A DNA stretch of 64,000 bases from Nitrospira sp. ST-bin5 (GTDB lineage: Bacteria; Nitrospirota; Nitrospiria; Nitrospirales; Nitrospiraceae): NCBI GenBank assembly GCA_002083555.1, contig MSXN01000013.1:248001-312000 (forward strand), written 5' to 3'. The position numbers and the translations under genes were made by a program. This document shows, in pieces, positions 61,218-64,000 of the stretch. Positions within the stretch are counted from its first letter, which is position 1. Each line of letters starts with the position of its first letter. A model generated the notes under the pieces. It was not told where the DNA came from, did no database searches, and saw nothing but the letters and a program-made list of their open reading frames with translations.

Positions 61218-61520
61218 CGTGGGAGAGCTTTTTCTCTATCGCTATTGACCTTATCAAGCAACGCGCGTACACGTAGATTCAAAAGTCGCCCTGCTCTCCG
61301 TCGGATGGATCGCCACGGCGTCAGAGGCTAATCGTAGGGGAGCCAGCAGAGGAATTCTCGCACGCCGGAATGTGACGCCGGATAGAGTTTCCTAATCCTG
61401 CACTCCAAACGTTCGGGACCGATCGTACCGGTGACGGTGCGATCGACGACGGATGTTTGGGGCGCGGTGTCTGTGACACGTTCCCGCCTCCGTCGAAATT
61501 CTCAACGACGGAGGTCCCCC
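61218..61520 (+). other. 303-base gap between integrase and AlpA-like gene
   Basis: No gene is seen. It contains an imperfect inverted repeat at 61421-61444 and the ribosome site for the next gene. It is a likely control region of the element. Confidence 0.5.
61421..61444 (+). promoter_or_regulatory. Possible operator upstream of AlpA-like gene
   Basis: GATCGTACCG and CGGTGCGATC arms around GTGA, one mismatch. Its position 77 bases before the AlpA-like start suits an autoregulatory or excision-control site. Confidence 0.45.
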
Positions 61521-61793
61521 ATGCAGTCTGCCATTCCCGCGCAATTCGCGCCCTCACCAATCGGACGCCTGCTTAGCCGAGAGCAGCTCAAACTCAAAGG
61601 TATCGACCTGAGCAATCCCACCTTGCTCCGCTTGGAGAAGGCCGGGAAATTCCCCAAGCGAATTTATGCGGGGGCGAAAACTCCTCTCTGGTCCGAAGTG
61701 GAGCTTGACGCCCATCTGACGGCGAGTCGCGACATCCCGACGCTGACGGCCCCGGCCCTCGAAGCCCGACACAAGCCGAAGGGCGCACGATGA
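61521..61793 (+). CDS. AlpA-type helix-turn-helix regulator/excisionase
   Basis: A 90-residue protein with a MerR-like winged helix (LLSREQLKLKGIDLSNPTLLRLEKAGKFPKRIYAGAKTPLWSEVELDAHL), the pattern of AlpA and phage excisionases. GGAGG precedes the ATG. It overlaps the downstream primase gene by 4 bases (ATGA), so both are expressed together. It probably controls integrase expression or excision. Confidence 0.85.
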   Translation: MQSAIPAQFAPSPIGRLLSREQLKLKGIDLSNPTLLRLEKAGKFPKRIYAGAKTPLWSEVELDAHLTASRDIPTLTAPALEARHKPKGAR

Positions 61794-63988
61794 GGGCCGA
61801 GCCGCGCCTGGATCGGCTACAGGTTCGGCGCGAGGCCGAGGAGCAGGTTGACAGGGAACTTGCGGCGAAGCGGCGCGGTGCGGAGGCGGGAGGCTCGACG
61901 CTGAACGGTGCACCGGCCACGGCCCCCGCTAAGGATGCGGCAACGATTCCGACGAATGACCTCGCGCGGCCAGTCGAGCCCGCCGTCACGACCGCACCCC
62001 CGCGGATCTTAACTCCGAACTTCACGCACATTCCAAGCGAACTCAGGACGCTCGCGCGGTGGGTGTGCTGGCGCCGCATCGAGCGGGATGGGAAGGGGAC
62101 CAAGCTCCCGGTCATGCCTTCGGGGACATCTGCCGATAGTACGAATCCCGACACATGGCGCCCGTTTGATGAGGTTGTCGCCGCCTATCAGGGCGGGGGC
62201 TTCGATGGGATTGGCTTTGTGTTCGCCGGAAACTTTTGGGGCGCGGACTTCGATCATGTCACCGATGCCGACGGACGCTTTCTTGATTCCACAATCGAAG
62301 AAGAAGTGCGGGCCCTCGCTGTGGGCGCCTATTGCGAACGATCTGTCTCAGGCACCGGGGTGCATGTGATTGGCACGTATGCAGGCGAACTCTTGCCGGG
62401 AAGGAATCCCGCGAATGAGATTCGAGAGGCTTACGTCCATGCCAGGTACTTCACCGTCACAGGGCTCGCCGTGCCGGGCATTCCCTCAGCCGCGACGCTG
62501 GCGGACACCACGGCACAGTTTCTCGCGTGGCGGGCAGAGCATTTCGAGGAGGACGACGCCGCGAACTCAACGGATCCGGCCACGTTGCGAACAACCCTGC
62601 GAGGCTCGCGCACACTCGATGCGCTCACGCCGGACGAACTCCGCGCGATTGTGACGGGTCGGACGCACGATCCACGGTTCGATGGCCTCTGGCGTGGCGA
62701 GCATACCGGGCGTCTCAAAGCAAACGGATCGCCGGATGGCAGCGCCGCCGATTATGACTTTCTGTGTTGTCTGGTTCGAGTGACGGATTGCCGTGACATG
62801 GACCGGCTTGAACTGATGGCTCGATGTTCCGCGCTCTATCGCGACAAATGGGACGACCATCGAACCTATCTGCGGGGGACCATCGCCAAGGCACTTGCTC
62901 AGAATCTGACCGCACACGACGACTTTGATCGCGTCGAGTCCGCGCCTTCGACCACGACGACCGACGCCACGCCGGACAAGAAGCCCCGCCTCTATTTTGA
63001 ACTCCTCGACCATGTGGCCCCCGCGCTCGATCAACAGGCGTTAATCAAAGACTTGCTGGCCGTTGCCGCCATGTCGGTGCTCTACGGGGAGAGTAATTCC
63101 GGGAAAACCTTTGTGGCCCTTTCCTTGGCCTTCTGTATTGCGGCCAATCTCCGCTGGATGGGGCGAGCCGTTCACTCCGGCCTCGTGATCTACGTGGCCG
63201 CTGAAGCCGGCGGCGGCGCACGCAAACGGCTGGCGGCCTTGCGCGTTGAGTATGGGGCACAGGCCCGCGGGGCCCCCTTGGCCCTCGTGCCGTGCCCCAT
63301 TGATCTCTCTGGCCGTGGGGTGGATGTGCACCCGCTCCTCGATCTGATGACGCAGGCCGTCACAAAGACGGGGCGCCCCCTGGTCCTCGTGGTGATTGAT
63401 ACGCTCTCTCGGGCGATGGGCGGCGGGAACGAAAACGCCCCCGAGGACATGACCGCGTTTATCAAGAACGTCGATCGAATCCGCGCCGCGACGAAGGCGC
63501 ACGTCATGGTCATTCATCACAGCGGGAAAGACCGGGCCAAAGGTGCCCGCGGACACAGTTCTCTTCGAGCCGCGACAGATACCGAACTTGAGATTGCCGA
63601 CAAGACCATCCTCGTGACGAAACAGCGCGACATGGAACAGGGAGCCCCCATCGGATTTGACCTTAAGACTGTTGTGATCGGCCATGATTCGCAGGGGGCT
63701 CCCATCACCTCCTGCGTCGTAGTCCCGCGAAGTCTGACCGCGGAACACGATTTCACCACAGGACGGATCAAACCCGGAAGTGTGCCGGGGAAGGCGCTGG
63801 CGGTGCTGGAAGACTTGACGGCGGGCGTTGGGACCGTTGGGGTCGGTGTCTGGAAGGACCGATTCATTTCCGCTCACTACACAGGGAACTCGAAGGCGGG
63901 ATGGACCGCCTTTGATCGAGCACGCGAGGCCCTGAGAAAGTCCGGGGCTGTCATTGAAGTAGCGGGGAGGGCGTCCTGTGCACAGTGA
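61790..63988 (+). CDS. Primase-polymerase/RepA-type helicase fusion
   Basis: A 732-residue replication protein. After a low-complexity N-terminus (about 1-80), residues about 85-230 resemble the primase-polymerase domain of phage NrS-1 and related elements (WVCWRRIERDGKGTKLPVMPSG, GIGFVFAGNFWGADFDHV with candidate metal-binding Asp pair). The C-terminal half is a RepA/RecA-like ATPase: Walker A LYGESNSGKTF near 435 and Walker B VLVVIDTLSRA near 535. It would start and unwind replication of the element. The gene ends 12 bases before the window edge, so downstream genes are not seen. Confidence 0.83.
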   Translation: MRAEPRLDRLQVRREAEEQVDRELAAKRRGAEAGGSTLNGAPATAPAKDAATIPTNDLARPVEPAVTTAPPRILTPNFTHIPSELRTLARWVCWRRIERDGKGTKLPVMPSGTSADSTNPDTWRPFDEVVAAYQGGGFDGIGFVFAGNFWGADFDHVTDADGRFLDSTIEEEVRALAVGAYCERSVSGTGVHVIGTYAGELLPGRNPANEIREAYVHARYFTVTGLAVPGIPSAATLADTTAQFLAWRAEHFEEDDAANSTDPATLRTTLRGSRTLDALTPDELRAIVTGRTHDPRFDGLWRGEHTGRLKANGSPDGSAADYDFLCCLVRVTDCRDMDRLELMARCSALYRDKWDDHRTYLRGTIAKALAQNLTAHDDFDRVESAPSTTTTDATPDKKPRLYFELLDHVAPALDQQALIKDLLAVAAMSVLYGESNSGKTFVALSLAFCIAANLRWMGRAVHSGLVIYVAAEAGGGARKRLAALRVEYGAQARGAPLALVPCPIDLSGRGVDVHPLLDLMTQAVTKTGRPLVLVVIDTLSRAMGGGNENAPEDMTAFIKNVDRIRAATKAHVMVIHHSGKDRAKGARGHSSLRAATDTELEIADKTILVTKQRDMEQGAPIGFDLKTVVIGHDSQGAPITSCVVVPRSLTAEHDFTTGRIKPGSVPGKALAVLEDLTAGVGTVGVGVWKDRFISAHYTGNSKAGWTAFDRAREALRKSGAVIEVAGRASCAQ

Positions 63989-64000
63989 TTCCTCATCCTC

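Larger units (their letters stand above)
59595..64000 (+). mobile_element. Integrated genetic element, left part
   Basis: Begins at the tRNA-Arg attachment site and contains integrase, AlpA-type regulator and a primase/RepA-like replication gene, all on the plus strand. No capsid, conjugation or cargo gene is visible before the window ends, so its type (phage satellite, integrative element) is undecided. Confidence 0.75.

Overview
The window reads as bacterial chromosome of high GC content, and the gene set suggests Nitrospira or a close relative in the Nitrospirota. This is inferred from the combination of a formate dehydrogenase/FocA pair, many c-type cytochrome, cupredoxin and ferredoxin genes, and dense two-component signalling. 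No rRNA or other taxonomic marker is present, so the assignment rests on family recognition alone.

Layout. (1) 1-5.4 kb, plus strand: the 3' part of a cysteine-type formate dehydrogenase alpha subunit, translationally coupled to a FocA-type channel, then a PfkB-family sugar-phosphate kinase and a tandem universal stress protein. (2) 5.4-9.8 kb, minus strand: a four-gene signalling operon (receiver protein, receiver-GGDEF diguanylate cyclase, hybrid histidine kinase, Hpt protein). (3) 9.9-25.5 kb: housekeeping and redox genes, including YqeY, an MFS transporter, an exported glutathione peroxidase, HtpX, a cupredoxin, a squalene/phytoene synthase-like gene, a small Fe-S protein operon, an exported Lon-type protease domain, alanine dehydrogenase, tRNA-Pro, acylphosphatase, a group 2 sigma factor, Apt, a DksA-type protein, QueC, a cytochrome c and an SPFH lipoprotein. 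(4) 25.6-31.2 kb: an accessory region with a toxin-antitoxin pair, REP-associated tyrosine transposase (RAYT) copies and fragments, one intact IS3-family element, and three copies of a cassette made of the same promoter plus a small cytoplasmic protein plus a short exported protein. (5) 31.2-47.8 kb: the last cassette runs into an exported 327-residue protein, a 3475-residue RTX protein with an N-terminal lipase-like domain, and a full type I secretion set (ABC transporter, membrane fusion protein, TolC-like channel). (6) 47.9-59.5 kb: a c-type heme sensor-like protein, an HDOD protein, DUF72, 4-alpha-glucanotransferase, a membrane histidine kinase with an NtrC-type regulator, and a Pro/Ala-rich protein with a degenerate PD-(D/E)XK-like domain. 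(7) 59.5 kb to the right edge: an integrated element that begins at a 3' tRNA-Arg fragment (attachment site) and carries a tyrosine integrase, an AlpA-type regulator and a primase/RepA-helicase fusion; it leaves the window.

The most unusual part is 26.6-47.8 kb. Three paralogous cassettes share a conserved hairpin and a TTGACA-N17-TAGGGT promoter. RAYT remnants sit at their borders, and the last copy leads directly into the secreted giant RTX protein and its exporter. This looks like a secreted-effector locus amplified or rearranged through RAYT repeats, with an IS3 insertion inside it. Other notable points are two genes whose best start codons are non-canonical (ACG and ATC, each with a well-placed Shine-Dalgarno), an in-frame palindromic insertion in the membrane fusion protein gene, and a stand-alone exported Lon protease domain.
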